DNA of 64,000 nt from NCBI RefSeq assembly GCF_036884255.1, contig NZ_CP145605.1, positions 5,146,001 to 5,210,000 of the forward strand, read 5' to 3'. The DNA comes from Paenibacillus tundrae (GTDB lineage Bacteria; Bacillota; Bacilli; Paenibacillales; Paenibacillaceae). The notes under the pieces are model-generated. The model saw nothing but the letters and a program-made list of their open reading frames with translations, was not told where the DNA came from and searched no databases. Both the position numbers and the translations under genes were made by a program. Below, piece after piece: positions 9,189 through 17,595 of this stretch (position 1 is its first letter; each line of letters begins with the position of its first letter).

Positions 9189-9248
9189 GGGGTTTGGGGT
9201 TTGGGGTTTGGGGTTTGGGGTTTGGGGTTTGGGGTTTGGGGTTTGGGA
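9189..9248 (+). repeat. TTTGGGG heptamer tandem repeat (G-quadruplex-forming)
   Basis: A GGGG followed by seven perfect TTTGGGG units and a final TTTGGGA, giving eight G4 runs separated by T3. This telomere-like pattern can fold into stacked G-quadruplexes on the plus strand. Confidence 0.92.
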
Positions 9249-9561
9249 GTTGATTTTTGATTTTTGGTTTTAGAGGGTTGGGGTGACGTTTAGAGTTCTT
9301 GGTTTAACTTGGTTGGCGGGATTTATTTTCTTTTGAATTTTGGGTTATTCATTTCTTTTTTGATTCTTGAATTCTACTTATGGGTTCTGTTACCTTGTTC
9401 CTGATCTTTGTTTAAATCTTAGTTTTGGTTTTGGTTCTGTTCCTTTTCTCGTGCCTGCTTTGTCCTTCCTTTTTTGTTTTTCTTTTTTGTGTTTTTGGTC
9501 ATGGAGTTTGCTGCATGTTTGACTGATAATGTAGCTAATCCTTACGAAGAGGTGAAATGAT
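9249..9561 (+). other. T/G-rich, A-poor non-coding stretch
   Basis: No gene is seen. The plus strand is strongly enriched in T and G and poor in A, with runs such as TTTTTTGTTTTTC. The ribosome site AGAGGTG of the next gene is at its end. No convincing promoter was found. Confidence 0.5.
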
Positions 9562-10137
9562 ATGTCTGCTTCTCACCTAACCAAAAAGGCGCTGGCTCGT
9601 TCGCTTAAATCACTGATGGAGCATATACCGCTGAACAAGATTACAGTCAAACACCTTGTTGACGATTGTGGTGTGAACCGGCAAACCTTTTATTATCATT
9701 TTCAGGATATCTATGCGCTGCTCGAGTGGATCTATAAGACCGAAGCGGTGGAAAGTCTAACGGCGTATCGAAGCTACAGTACATGGACGGATGGATTCTA
9801 TAAAATCTTCTGTTATATCGAGGATAATAAGGCGTTCTGCTTCAATACTTTGGATTCTCTTGGACGAACACACCTCGATGGATATCTCTATGAGGTAACG
9901 CATGATCTGATCATGGGTGTCATCGATGAACTAGCTTGCGGGATCCAGGTACGAAGTGAGGACAAGGAGTTTGTGGCCAACTTTTACACCTTGGCGTTTA
10001 CTGGACTGATCATTCAGTGGATGAGAGGCCACATGTCAGAACCGCCAAAACAGATCATTGAAAAGCTAAGTGAGCTGATCGAAGGAAATGTACTACGAGC
10101 ATTACACAGATATGAGAATAAGCTGCCATCCACCTGA
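9562..10137 (+). CDS. TetR/AcrR family regulator (DhaS-like)
   Basis: 191 residues with an N-terminal TetR helix-turn-helix at about residues 27-47 (ITVKHLVDDCGVNRQTFYYHF) and an all-helical C-terminal ligand domain of the type seen in DhaS-like TetR proteins. AGAGGTG precedes the ATG by 8 bases. It lies just upstream of the oleate hydratase gene on the same strand, with its own terminator over its stop codon, and a palindrome in the next intergenic region is a likely binding site. Role as a fatty-acid-responsive repressor is inferred from context only. Confidence 0.85.
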   Translation: MSASHLTKKALARSLKSLMEHIPLNKITVKHLVDDCGVNRQTFYYHFQDIYALLEWIYKTEAVESLTAYRSYSTWTDGFYKIFCYIEDNKAFCFNTLDSLGRTHLDGYLYEVTHDLIMGVIDELACGIQVRSEDKEFVANFYTLAFTGLIIQWMRGHMSEPPKQIIEKLSELIEGNVLRALHRYENKLPST

Positions 10138-10162
10138 GGATGCGCAGCTTATTTCATTTTTT
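10117..10162 (+). terminator. Terminator overlapping the end of the TetR gene
   Basis: AATAAGCTGC (10117-10126) pairs with GCAGCTTATT (10144-10153), with an inner ATCC/GGAT pair; CATTTTTT follows. The stop codon TGA lies inside the loop. Confidence 0.85.
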
Positions 10163-10170
10163 CATCCACT

Positions 10171-10214
10171 ATTTACTTACCTACTTACTTACTTTCTTAT
10201 TTTCTTACTTATTC
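10171..10214 (+). repeat. TTAC/CTTA-rich microsatellite
   Basis: An imperfect tetranucleotide run (TTACTTACCTACTTACTTAC and similar) between the TetR terminator and the oleate hydratase promoter region. Non-coding. Confidence 0.6.
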
Positions 10215-10280
10215 TTTGTTCAACTTAACTTGCACTCAAGATTGAATTCCGGCGACTCAAAATTCAGACATTTTTCCAAA

Positions 10281-10301
10281 AGTGACTAAAAAGTAGACAC
10301 T
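10281..10301 (+). promoter_or_regulatory. Candidate TetR-type operator
   Basis: AGTGACTAAAAAGTAGACACT has perfect symmetrical arms AGTG-n-CTA-n5-TAG-n-CACT. It sits between the TetR-type gene and the oleate hydratase start, where a repressor would act. Confidence 0.5.
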
Positions 10302-10385
10302 CCCATTCTTTTGACCATACCTTACTTCACCTGCAAGGTTTACATTAGGGATGTGATTACAGAACCCTTATGGAGGCGAATCATT

Positions 10386-11966
10386 GTGAACAACGAATAC
10401 GGTAACAAACAGGTCTATTTTGTAGGCGGCGGCATTGCTTCATTAGCAGGGGCAGCTTATCTTGTTCGAGACTGCGGCTTCCCCGGAGAGCACATTCACA
10501 TTATCGAAGAGATGAACATTCTGGGTGGTAGTAACGACGGCGCTGGTAACCCCGATCAAGGTTATATCATCCGCGGTGGACGAATGCTTAATGACGAGGC
10601 TTATGAGAATCTCTGGGAGCTACTGGCTTCCATTCCCTCTATCGATCGTCCTGGTTTGTCGGTCAGACAAGAAATTACCGAGTTTGATCATGCTAACCCC
10701 ACCCACTCCAACGCTCGGCTCATTAACCGTGACGGCGAGGTCGAAGATGTGCTCTCCATGGGCTTTGATATGGCCGACCGGCTGGCGATGGGCAAGCTAA
10801 TCATCACACCTGAAGATACGCTAGATAAATTACGGATCAGTGATTGGTTTGGGCCTCACTTTTTCAAAACGAACTTCTGGTATATGTGGGCTACGACCTT
10901 CGCTTTCCAGCCTTGGCACAGTGCCGTAGAATTCAAACGATATATGCTCCGCTTCTTTCACGAGTTCCCAAGAATTCAAACACTTGAGGGTGTTACACGT
11001 ACTCCATTTAATCAATATGATTCCATCATCTTACCTCTGCAAAAGTACCTTGAACCATTCGGCGTAGATTTCACCCTGAAATGCACCGTCACCGACCTGG
11101 ACTTCAAAGAAGGCGATGGGATTACAGTGGAGCGGATGCATGTACGCCGGAACGGTAACGAGGACGTTATTGATATTCATGAAGGTGATCTAGTCATTGT
11201 CACGAACGGTTCGATGACCGAGGGAGCCGATATTGGTTCCATGTCCTCCGCTCCGAAACTGAACGGCAAGGGCAGCTCTTGGAAGCTATGGGAGAACATT
11301 GCCGCGAAGAAACCTTTACTAGGTAACCCTTCTTCTTTTAACGATCATGTAGATGAGTCCAAATGGGAATCGTTTACCGTTACTTTTCAAGATTCAGTGT
11401 TCTTTGATCTGATGGAGAAATTCACGCGCAATCGTGCAGGTACCGGCGCGTTGGTCACCTTCAAAGATTCCAGTTGGTTTATGTCCGTCGTGCTCGCCTT
11501 CCAACCACACTTCCGTGGGCAGCCGGAGCATGTCAACGTATTCTGGGGTTACGGCTTATATCCCGATAACGTAGGTGACTACGTGAAGAAACGCATGTGT
11601 GATTGTACGGGAGAAGAGATTATGCAGGAACTCATCGGCCATCTTCATTTCCAGGAACATCAAGAAGCCATTATGGCTACTGCGAATTGCATTCCATGCA
11701 TGATGCCTTATATTACAGCGCAATTTATGCCCAGATTGAACAGTGATCGACCAAAGGTCGTTCCTGACGGCTCCACCAATCTTGCCTTTATCAGTCAATT
11801 CTGCGAGATTCCCGATGACGTGGTGTTCACGGAAGAATATTCGGTTCGGGCGGCGCGAATTGCTGTGTACACCCTACTCGGAGTGAATCGACCGATTGAA
11901 CCCATTCATCAGTATCAGTATGATGTCCGCACATTGTTCAGTAGTTTTGTGACCTCATTCCGATAA
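10386..11966 (+). CDS. ohyA: Oleate hydratase
   Basis: A 526-residue FAD-dependent fatty-acid hydratase that adds water to the cis-9 double bond of oleate and related acids. Diagnostic parts: N-terminal Rossmann motif FVGGGIASLAGAAYL (residues 12-26), GGSNDGAGNPDQGYIIRGGR (47-66), NCIPCMMPYITAQFMPR and FTEEYSVRAARIAVYTLLGV near the C-terminus. The GTG at 10386 is chosen because GGAGG lies 9 bases upstream; an in-frame ATG at 10311 lacks a site and adds 25 unrelated residues. No signal or membrane segment. Likely role is detoxifying unsaturated fatty acids under the adjacent TetR protein. Confidence 0.95.
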   Translation: MNNEYGNKQVYFVGGGIASLAGAAYLVRDCGFPGEHIHIIEEMNILGGSNDGAGNPDQGYIIRGGRMLNDEAYENLWELLASIPSIDRPGLSVRQEITEFDHANPTHSNARLINRDGEVEDVLSMGFDMADRLAMGKLIITPEDTLDKLRISDWFGPHFFKTNFWYMWATTFAFQPWHSAVEFKRYMLRFFHEFPRIQTLEGVTRTPFNQYDSIILPLQKYLEPFGVDFTLKCTVTDLDFKEGDGITVERMHVRRNGNEDVIDIHEGDLVIVTNGSMTEGADIGSMSSAPKLNGKGSSWKLWENIAAKKPLLGNPSSFNDHVDESKWESFTVTFQDSVFFDLMEKFTRNRAGTGALVTFKDSSWFMSVVLAFQPHFRGQPEHVNVFWGYGLYPDNVGDYVKKRMCDCTGEEIMQELIGHLHFQEHQEAIMATANCIPCMMPYITAQFMPRLNSDRPKVVPDGSTNLAFISQFCEIPDDVVFTEEYSVRAARIAVYTLLGVNRPIEPIHQYQYDVRTLFSSFVTSFR

Positions 11967-11979
11967 AAAACACAACAAT

Positions 11980-12020
11980 AAAAGGAGTGCCGTCATGAAT
12001 TTGACAGCACTCCTTTTGGG
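11980..12020 (+). terminator. Terminator after ohyA
   Basis: AAAAGGAGTGC (11980-11990) pairs with GCACTCCTTTT (12007-12017); inner GTCA/TGAC extends the stem. It can work in both directions. Confidence 0.85.
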
Positions 12021-12174
12021 TAAGGAAGAGCATTAAATGAGCATATAGTAAATCTGTTGTCATTAAGTATTATATCGAAGGTCAAACAACCTGCACATTA
12101 GACGTGTATAGAATCCTTTAACATCTCAGTTTCTCCAACGATATGTCATTTCGTGAGGTTACATACTGTTTGCC

Positions 12175-12546
12175 CTATGTGCGGAACGTGGTGAACTTCA
12201 GCATGTGTATCAGCTGGGATAAGTGTGCGATGTTCTGCTGTACATCTGAGGTATCCGCACCTGCCATTGCCTGATTTGCTCGCAACGTTCTCCGGGTATT
12301 CAGCATACCTTCGATCAGTTTCATGACCGTGTTGCGTCCACGATGATCCACAATCATATACTTCTTCCTTGCATCCAACTCTACCCATACGATATTGCTG
12401 AACGATGTAAATAGTTGTTTACGATACTGCTCCATATCCGTCTCATTGTAATGCTCGCCATAGAAAGCATAATATCCGTGAATGTGCAGCTTCTCTGCCA
12501 GCACTGTGATAAAAGGATCAAGCCCAGGCATAGCATTGCGTTCCAT
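12175..12546 (-). CDS. Hypothetical protein (123 aa)
   Basis: Not recognised. Soluble-looking protein with no signal or membrane segment; it has a mixed first half (YYAFYGEHYNETDMEQYRK; IVWVELDARKKYMIVDHRG) and a helical second half (NIAHLSQLIHMLKF). GGAGGCGTGAAAT precedes the ATG, which supports it as a real gene. It is isolated between the ohyA terminator and the nag genes, on the nag strand but about 150 bases downstream of nagA, so it may share the nag transcript. Confidence 0.65.
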   Translation of the reverse strand: MERNAMPGLDPFITVLAEKLHIHGYYAFYGEHYNETDMEQYRKQLFTSFSNIVWVELDARKKYMIVDHRGRNTVMKLIEGMLNTRRTLRANQAMAGADTSDVQQNIAHLSQLIHMLKFTTFRT

Positions 12547-12694
12547 ATTTCACGCCTCCGTGATGCGTAATCCGTAGATCCCATCTTATTTTGAGATCTA
12601 TTTTATCATATAATTCACTCCATTACCTCTCTCGCAGTATCTGCCCAGACTCTATCATATATGACTCGTGGAAAGTCGGAATGTTTCAATTCAG

Positions 12695-13903
12695 TTATTC
12701 AGAGATTCGCCGCCCCTTCACCCACACACCCGCAACGTCCAATTCCTCATTCAGCAACACGATGTCTGCCTGCTTGCCCTGAGCGAAAGAACCTGTCCGA
12801 TGATCGATGCCCAGCAAACGAGCTGGGGTCAGACTCGCTGCTCGTGACGCAGCCGTAACACTTAAACCAACCTCCTGCACAAGGTACCGGAAGCCTCGCA
12901 CCATAGTTAGTGTGCTACCCGCCAGCGCACCACCTTCCTTCAGGCGTGCCACACCATGCTCAACAATAACCGGAAGATCACCGATGGCGTATTCCCCATC
13001 ATCTAGACCTGCAGCAGACATGGCATCTGTAATCAACACCAGTTGATCTATGGGTTGTTTCAGTTGTGCCAGTATGGAAATGGCTGCTGGGTGCACATGA
13101 ATTCCATCTGCAATGACCTCTGCACTAATGCGCGGATCGCTGAGCACGGCTCCAGCAGCCCCGGGAAGCCGATGATGTAGTGGCGTCATGGCGTTGAATG
13201 TATGAACGGCATGATGCAGCCCCGCCTCTACCGCACGTTGTACCTCATCATAGCTAGCATCTGTATGCCCCAGTGCTGCCGTGATTCGTTGACTTCGCAG
13301 CCATGCAATTAGCTCCAACGCACCTTCACGCTCTGGCGCCAATGTAACCTGCCGGATCAATCCAGGATATTGTTGCTCCCATTCTTCTAGCCACGATACA
13401 TTAGGCATTACAATATGCTCCGGATTTTGCGCTCCAGGCCATTTAGGGCTGAAAAACGGTCCTTCCAGATGCACACCCTCGAGTTGTGCAAAAGGCATCG
13501 TTCGGGATCGATATGCATGAACCTCATACAGCACCTGATCCAATCTATCCTTCGGTGCGGTCATCGAAGTTGCCAGCATCGCGGTTGTTCCTTGAGTGCA
13601 ATGGAATGCAGTGATTGTATCCAGCACCTCTGGACTAGCATCCATAAAATCTTCACCATTGCCGCCATGTACATGGATATCAATAAATCCAGGCACAATC
13701 ATGCCATGCTCGGGCACAGGCAAAAATAATCCTTGTCGTCGAATTGAATCAGGTAGCCCTTCGGGCGAGCCTGCATATATTATTTTCCCATCACGCCAAG
13801 CCAAAATTCCATCGTCTATCATACGATCTGAAAGAACAAGCTTCCCCTGTAAAATGGATACAGCATCTCTAGCCTTAAGCTCTTGTATATCGCCTGTACT
13901 CAT
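12695..13903 (-). CDS. nagA: N-acetylglucosamine-6-phosphate deacetylase
   Basis: 402 residues; removes acetate from GlcNAc-6-phosphate to give GlcN-6-phosphate in amino-sugar catabolism and wall recycling. Amidohydrolase landmarks: DIHVHGGNGEDFMDA, the metal Glu in LEGPFFSPKWPGAQNPEH, GHTDASYDEVQRAVEAG, HAVHTFNAM, and the catalytic Asp in LITDAMSAAGLDDGEY. Full length for the family. AGGAGG precedes the ATG. It is the third gene of an rpiR-type regulator - nagB - nagA run; 72 bases separate it from nagB. Confidence 0.96.
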   Translation of the reverse strand: MSTGDIQELKARDAVSILQGKLVLSDRMIDDGILAWRDGKIIYAGSPEGLPDSIRRQGLFLPVPEHGMIVPGFIDIHVHGGNGEDFMDASPEVLDTITAFHCTQGTTAMLATSMTAPKDRLDQVLYEVHAYRSRTMPFAQLEGVHLEGPFFSPKWPGAQNPEHIVMPNVSWLEEWEQQYPGLIRQVTLAPEREGALELIAWLRSQRITAALGHTDASYDEVQRAVEAGLHHAVHTFNAMTPLHHRLPGAAGAVLSDPRISAEVIADGIHVHPAAISILAQLKQPIDQLVLITDAMSAAGLDDGEYAIGDLPVIVEHGVARLKEGGALAGSTLTMVRGFRYLVQEVGLSVTAASRAASLTPARLLGIDHRTGSFAQGKQADIVLLNEELDVAGVWVKGRRISE

Positions 13904-13975
13904 TCAACCAACCTCCTAACCCAACCTATGATGTATAAACGTTATCAGGATCAAATTTATAATTGATTAAACTGC

Positions 13976-14704
13976 TTATTTTACCCATCTACCTGCAGCG
14001 CGGTCTAACAGTACAACCACATTGGGGTGACATTGGAGTAGCGAGGCTGGGCACTCAGTAGTAATTGGCCCCATGAACGCCTGCCGAATAATCTCAGCTT
14101 TTTCCTCACCGCGAGCAATCAGCAGAATCTGTTTGGCTTTCAGTATCGTACCAACTCCCATGGTAATCGCCTGCGTTGGAACCTGATCGATACTGTCAAA
14201 AAAGCGAGCATTCGCTTTTCTTGTCTCTTCCTTCAACGCAACAACATGTGTACGACCCGTCAGCTCTGTGCCAGGCTCATTGAATCCAATATGACCGTTA
14301 TGTCCGATGCCGAGAATTTGCAGATCAACCGGGCCACGATCCTCAAGCCGTTGTTCATAAGCTTCGCACTCCTGAGCTAAATCCAGCGCATTACCATCGG
14401 GGATATACGTCTTATCCAGATCAATATCGATATGGTGGAACAACTGTTCATTCATGAAGCTACGATAACTTTCGCTATGCTCAGCGGGTAAACCTACATA
14501 TTCATCGAGATTGAAGGAGGATGCCTGCGCGAAGCTAACCAGATCTTTTTGCACCATCGCTATTAGCTGTTTATAAATCCCCACTGGAGAACTACCTGTT
14601 GCAAGCCCTAACACAGTTCGTGGTTTCGTCTGTAGCAGACTCGTAATAATCCCGGCACCTGTAACGTTTAAATCTTCTTCATGTTCAAAAATACGTATGT
14701 TCAT
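13976..14704 (-). CDS. nagB: Glucosamine-6-phosphate deaminase
   Basis: 242 residues; converts GlcN-6-phosphate to fructose-6-phosphate and ammonia. Signatures: LGLATGSSPVGIYKQL (residues 32-47), NLDEYVGL with the catalytic Asp, and LGIGHNGHIGFNEPG. The ATG at 14704 has GGAGGTG 9 bases upstream; upstream in-frame starts lie inside the regulator gene and are rejected. It begins 5 bases after the regulator stop, so the two are co-transcribed. Confidence 0.96.
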   Translation of the reverse strand: MNIRIFEHEEDLNVTGAGIITSLLQTKPRTVLGLATGSSPVGIYKQLIAMVQKDLVSFAQASSFNLDEYVGLPAEHSESYRSFMNEQLFHHIDIDLDKTYIPDGNALDLAQECEAYEQRLEDRGPVDLQILGIGHNGHIGFNEPGTELTGRTHVVALKEETRKANARFFDSIDQVPTQAITMGVGTILKAKQILLIARGEEKAEIIRQAFMGPITTECPASLLQCHPNVVVLLDRAAGRWVK

Positions 14705-14708
14705 CTCG

Positions 14709-15572
14709 TTAAGCACCTCCGTTGTTATGAACCCGATAGGACTGTACACTGTGATACGATTGCTCAAGCTTCGGAATAAATTGGTCAAAATCGGAACTCA
14801 CCATGCCTGTGAACAAAATGTCGATGACATGTAATAAGGCAATTCGCGAAGCCATATCACCTCGTCGCATCCCCTTTTCGAGTGAAGAAGTAAATAGCGG
14901 AATATCTGACACTGTAGCCAGTTTATTATTACTGTAGGACGTCAACGAAATCGTTGCAGCTCCGGCCTGTTTGGCACAATGCAGTGCATCAATCGTCTCT
15001 GGGGTTTCGCCCGAATAGGATACAGCTACTGCGACATCTCCCTCTCCTAACGAAGAGGCGGAGGTGATCTGCATATGGGAATCTGAGAAGGCCGTACAGC
15101 TCTTCCCGATCCGAATCAGTTTCTGATAGAAATCCTGGGTCACAATGGATGATGTAGCAACACCGTAGAGATCGATCCGACGTGCAGCGCACAATAGCTC
15201 AATTGCTTTGCCCACCCGTCCCAGATCCAGCAAACGAGTTGTATCTGCAATGGAAGCCAGATGATTCGCTTCAATCGCCTCAACGATTTTGGACAATGAG
15301 TTGCCGGCCACAATATCCTGATATGCCGTTTCTCCTGTTGGATGCGACAATTCGGCGGCTAGTTTCATTTTGAAATCTGGAAAGCCTTTGAAATGAAAGG
15401 ATTTGCAAAAACGAGTTACCGTCGCTGGGCTCGTCCCGCTTTGCTGCGCAAGATGGTTGATCGTCCAGCCTGGAATGTCTGAGGGCGAACTCAATATAAC
15501 TTCTGCAATCCGCCGTTCTTGTGCAGGCAGGTCTTCCAATTCTTGCTGCAAGGCATGTAATATGGCTGCCAT
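14709..15572 (-). CDS. MurR/RpiR family transcriptional regulator of the nag operon
   Basis: 287 residues: N-terminal RpiR helix-turn-helix (WTINHLAQQSGTSPATVTRFCKSF, about residues 35-58) and a C-terminal SIS sugar-phosphate-binding domain (IDLYGVATSSIVTQDFYQKL; VAVSYSGETPETIDAL). It is the first gene of the nagBA run and is preceded by AAGGAG. Amino-sugar phosphates are the likely effectors. Two AT-rich near-palindromes upstream of its start are candidate sites, so it probably regulates itself and nagBA. Confidence 0.92.
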   Translation of the reverse strand: MAAILHALQQELEDLPAQERRIAEVILSSPSDIPGWTINHLAQQSGTSPATVTRFCKSFHFKGFPDFKMKLAAELSHPTGETAYQDIVAGNSLSKIVEAIEANHLASIADTTRLLDLGRVGKAIELLCAARRIDLYGVATSSIVTQDFYQKLIRIGKSCTAFSDSHMQITSASSLGEGDVAVAVSYSGETPETIDALHCAKQAGAATISLTSYSNNKLATVSDIPLFTSSLEKGMRRGDMASRIALLHVIDILFTGMVSSDFDQFIPKLEQSYHSVQSYRVHNNGGA

Positions 15573-15584
15573 AAGCTCTCCTTA

Positions 15585-15599
15585 TGAAAATTATTTTTA
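15585..15599 (-). promoter_or_regulatory. Candidate RpiR operator 1
   Basis: Plus-strand TGAAAATTATTTTTA is a near-perfect palindrome directly upstream of the regulator gene. It repeats as a similar box 33 bases away; a minus-strand TATAAT (15604-15609) lies between the two. Confidence 0.45.
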
Positions 15600-15617
15600 T
15601 ATTATTATATAAATTTA

Positions 15618-15632
15618 AGAAAATCATTTTTA
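15618..15632 (-). promoter_or_regulatory. Candidate RpiR operator 2
   Basis: AGAAAATCATTTTTA, the second copy of the GAAAATNATTTTTA box. It is spaced three helical turns (33 bp) from operator 1, which favours binding of a dimer pair on one DNA face. Confidence 0.45.
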
Positions 15633-15816
15633 TACCTTCATTTTAAACAACGGTAACCTGTAAATCAAGAGTATTCCCTTCACTTTTCTGGTGTAGATCA
15701 TCGCAGCCTAAATTCCATTTTTTCACATCCAGAGAACATGCACTATCTCACTTGTTTCATCTCCAGAGACCCCTTATATTGAAACAATGAGTTTGCACAA
15801 AGGAGTTGATCATCAC

Positions 15817-16182
15817 ATGAACAAACGTCAGCAGCAGAAGATCATCCCGTCCTTATGGATCATTGCGGAGAGACAAAGTGAATATAGACCCTATTACGTT
15901 CTATATGCGATTGATTGGAAGCGAGCGAGCCGATTAAGCTGGGAGGGTTGGGATCGTCTGCATGACTTGTTACAATTCCATGTTCCTATTAGACATAAGA
16001 TAGGGAGTACAAGAAGCACATCACAACCCTGTGCCAAAATTGCCAAAAAAGCGATATTTCTATCTCTAAATGAAGGACAGTTTGAGACATTGGAGCAGTT
16101 GTTTTATCAGCCCTTTTCCAAGAAACGATGGAAAGAATTTATTAAGCCACACTGTAAACTCCATAAAAAGGTGAGTACATAA
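15817..16182 (+). CDS. Hypothetical protein (121 aa)
   Basis: Not recognised. A small basic protein without signal peptide: N-terminus KRQQQKIIPSLWIIAERQSE, then EYRPYYVLYAIDWKRASRLSW and a Trp/Lys-rich C-terminus (KRWKEFIKPHCKLHKK). The ATG at 15817 is preferred because AAAGGAG lies upstream; the in-frame ATG at 15787 has none. It overlaps the next gene by one base (TAATG), so the two are translationally coupled and probably act together. Confidence 0.65.
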   Translation: MNKRQQQKIIPSLWIIAERQSEYRPYYVLYAIDWKRASRLSWEGWDRLHDLLQFHVPIRHKIGSTRSTSQPCAKIAKKAIFLSLNEGQFETLEQLFYQPFSKKRWKEFIKPHCKLHKKVST

Positions 16183-17201
16183 TGAAAACAGATCATAAGC
16201 AGGTTTTGCTTCAAATGATGGCTCCATACCATGAGATGTTGGATTGCCTAATGGAACAGATGGGTGATTTTTCACAGGTAGACTATGTGGAGAAGCAAGA
16301 TGCTACGTATGGAAAAAGAGATGCGAATTATACCAATCGCTTCAAAGTACTACTGGCTATTTATCATCGGGAAGATCGGCATGCGCCGCATTATGAGTCG
16401 ATTGTAAGAAGACTACTAATCAATGAAATCATAGATCGACAGACAAACAGCTATCAGGGTATAGGCGAAGCATTATATTACTGTGTTTTCTTGTTGAAGC
16501 AGTACAACCGAGATGAAGATCAGAAACTATTTTCCCAAGCAAAAGAAGCCAACTTCGATACTAGCTGTGGATTTGAGCCTAATCGAATTCGAGAGCAACA
16601 CCTTTTTCATATAGATACTGCTGACCTTTCGGATTGCATTCGCCTGACAGAAGATTTGCTTGAGATGACGTATCATTCAACATTTGTCGATTTATGGATT
16701 GCGGAACAGACGTGCTGGAATTCAGAAAACCTGATTGAGCTACTCTATATTGAACGAAACCGGAAACACATTGAGGGTGAGATCGAAGTACTGAGAAAAC
16801 TTGCTGCCCTCGAGAAAAATGCCGGAAATGATCATCAATACTGCTACCTGGCATCTAACTTGGCTGAAAAACTCATCACCCAGGGTCAGTTTGAAGAAGC
16901 AACTCTATCTATGGAATCTGTCATTCCGCTCATTATTAAAGAGGATCGTTGGTGTATGGTTGGATTAGGACGTCAAATGATTCAAACGTGTATTAATATT
17001 ATGTATTATCATGGTGCTGATTCTCCTCATTCCCTTACTTTGTGGCAACCCATTGAAGGCTTTCTGGAACAGGCAGTCCAAAATATGAGCTTAAGTCAAT
17101 ATGCTCGAGTTACGTCTGCTTGCCAATTCATGGGCAACATTCAGCTGGCGCAGATTTTAATTGAAAACAAAGATAAGCACATAGATCAGTATAACTTTTG
17201 A
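16182..17201 (+). CDS. Hypothetical protein (339 aa), helical repeat-like
   Basis: Not recognised. Cytoplasmic, strongly helical protein of 339 residues without membrane segments. The second half, with stretches such as EIEVLRKLAALEKNAGNDHQ, YLASNLAEKLITQGQFEEAT and RQMIQTCINIMYYHG, has the look of TPR-like helical hairpins, often used for protein contacts. AAGGTGAG precedes the ATG, which overlaps the stop codon of the 121-aa gene. Function unknown; the coupled pair may form one complex. Confidence 0.7.
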   Translation: MKTDHKQVLLQMMAPYHEMLDCLMEQMGDFSQVDYVEKQDATYGKRDANYTNRFKVLLAIYHREDRHAPHYESIVRRLLINEIIDRQTNSYQGIGEALYYCVFLLKQYNRDEDQKLFSQAKEANFDTSCGFEPNRIREQHLFHIDTADLSDCIRLTEDLLEMTYHSTFVDLWIAEQTCWNSENLIELLYIERNRKHIEGEIEVLRKLAALEKNAGNDHQYCYLASNLAEKLITQGQFEEATLSMESVIPLIIKEDRWCMVGLGRQMIQTCINIMYYHGADSPHSLTLWQPIEGFLEQAVQNMSLSQYARVTSACQFMGNIQLAQILIENKDKHIDQYNF

Positions 17202-17227
17202 AAATCATTATAGAGGTATTCCATAGC

Positions 17228-17275
17228 AAAAAAGCCTTGCCCCATTCTTCATGATAAAGAATAGAGAAAGGCTTT
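17228..17275. terminator. Bidirectional terminator between the unknown pair and gerE
   Basis: AAAGCCTT (17231-17238) pairs with AAGGCTTT (17268-17275), with inner ATTCTT/AAAGAAT pairing. On the minus strand it is followed by TTTTTT, so it mainly ends gerE. Confidence 0.75.
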
Positions 17276-17309
17276 CATGCTGCTACTTAACCTTAACTGT
17301 AATTCGCAA

Positions 17310-17534
17310 CTAAATCTTCAGTTCTCCGAGCTTAATCAGCTCTACAACTGCTTGCGAACGACCCTTAACATTGAGTTTCTGCATCACATTCGAAATATGG
17401 TTACGCACCGTTTTCTCGCTGATGAATAACTGCCCTGCGATGTCACGCGTCGTTTTGTCTTGAACCAATAACTCGAATACTTCGCGTTCACGGTGGGTCA
17501 ACAAAAATTTACTTTTATGATCGATACCCTTCAA
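17310..17534 (-). CDS. gerE: Spore-coat transcription regulator GerE
   Basis: 74 residues, the exact family length. It consists of a LuxR-type DNA-binding domain with TREREVFELLVQDKTTRDIA, LFISEKTVRNHISNVMQKL and VKGRSQAVVELIKLGEL, very close to Bacillus GerE. In the mother cell GerE activates and represses late SigK-dependent coat genes. The start is TTG at 17534, preceded by AAGGAGGGG at good distance. A plausible SigK promoter lies about 60 bases upstream. It stands alone. Confidence 0.97.
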   Translation of the reverse strand: MKGIDHKSKFLLTHREREVFELLVQDKTTRDIAGQLFISEKTVRNHISNVMQKLNVKGRSQAVVELIKLGELKI

Positions 17535-17595
17535 TGTTCACCCCTCCTTGCTCGGGTTGTGTTGGTGTAACAAGGTTAAGGGGATACAGTCAACT

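Noticed and set aside
9123..9248. CRISPR array or true telomere
   Set aside because: Units are 7 bp without spacers, no cas genes are near, and the arrays are internal to a chromosomal region, not at a terminus.
12146..12388. 80-codon frame overlapping the 123-aa hypothetical gene in another minus frame
   Set aside because: No ribosome site of its own; the 123-aa frame has GGAGGCG at the right distance.
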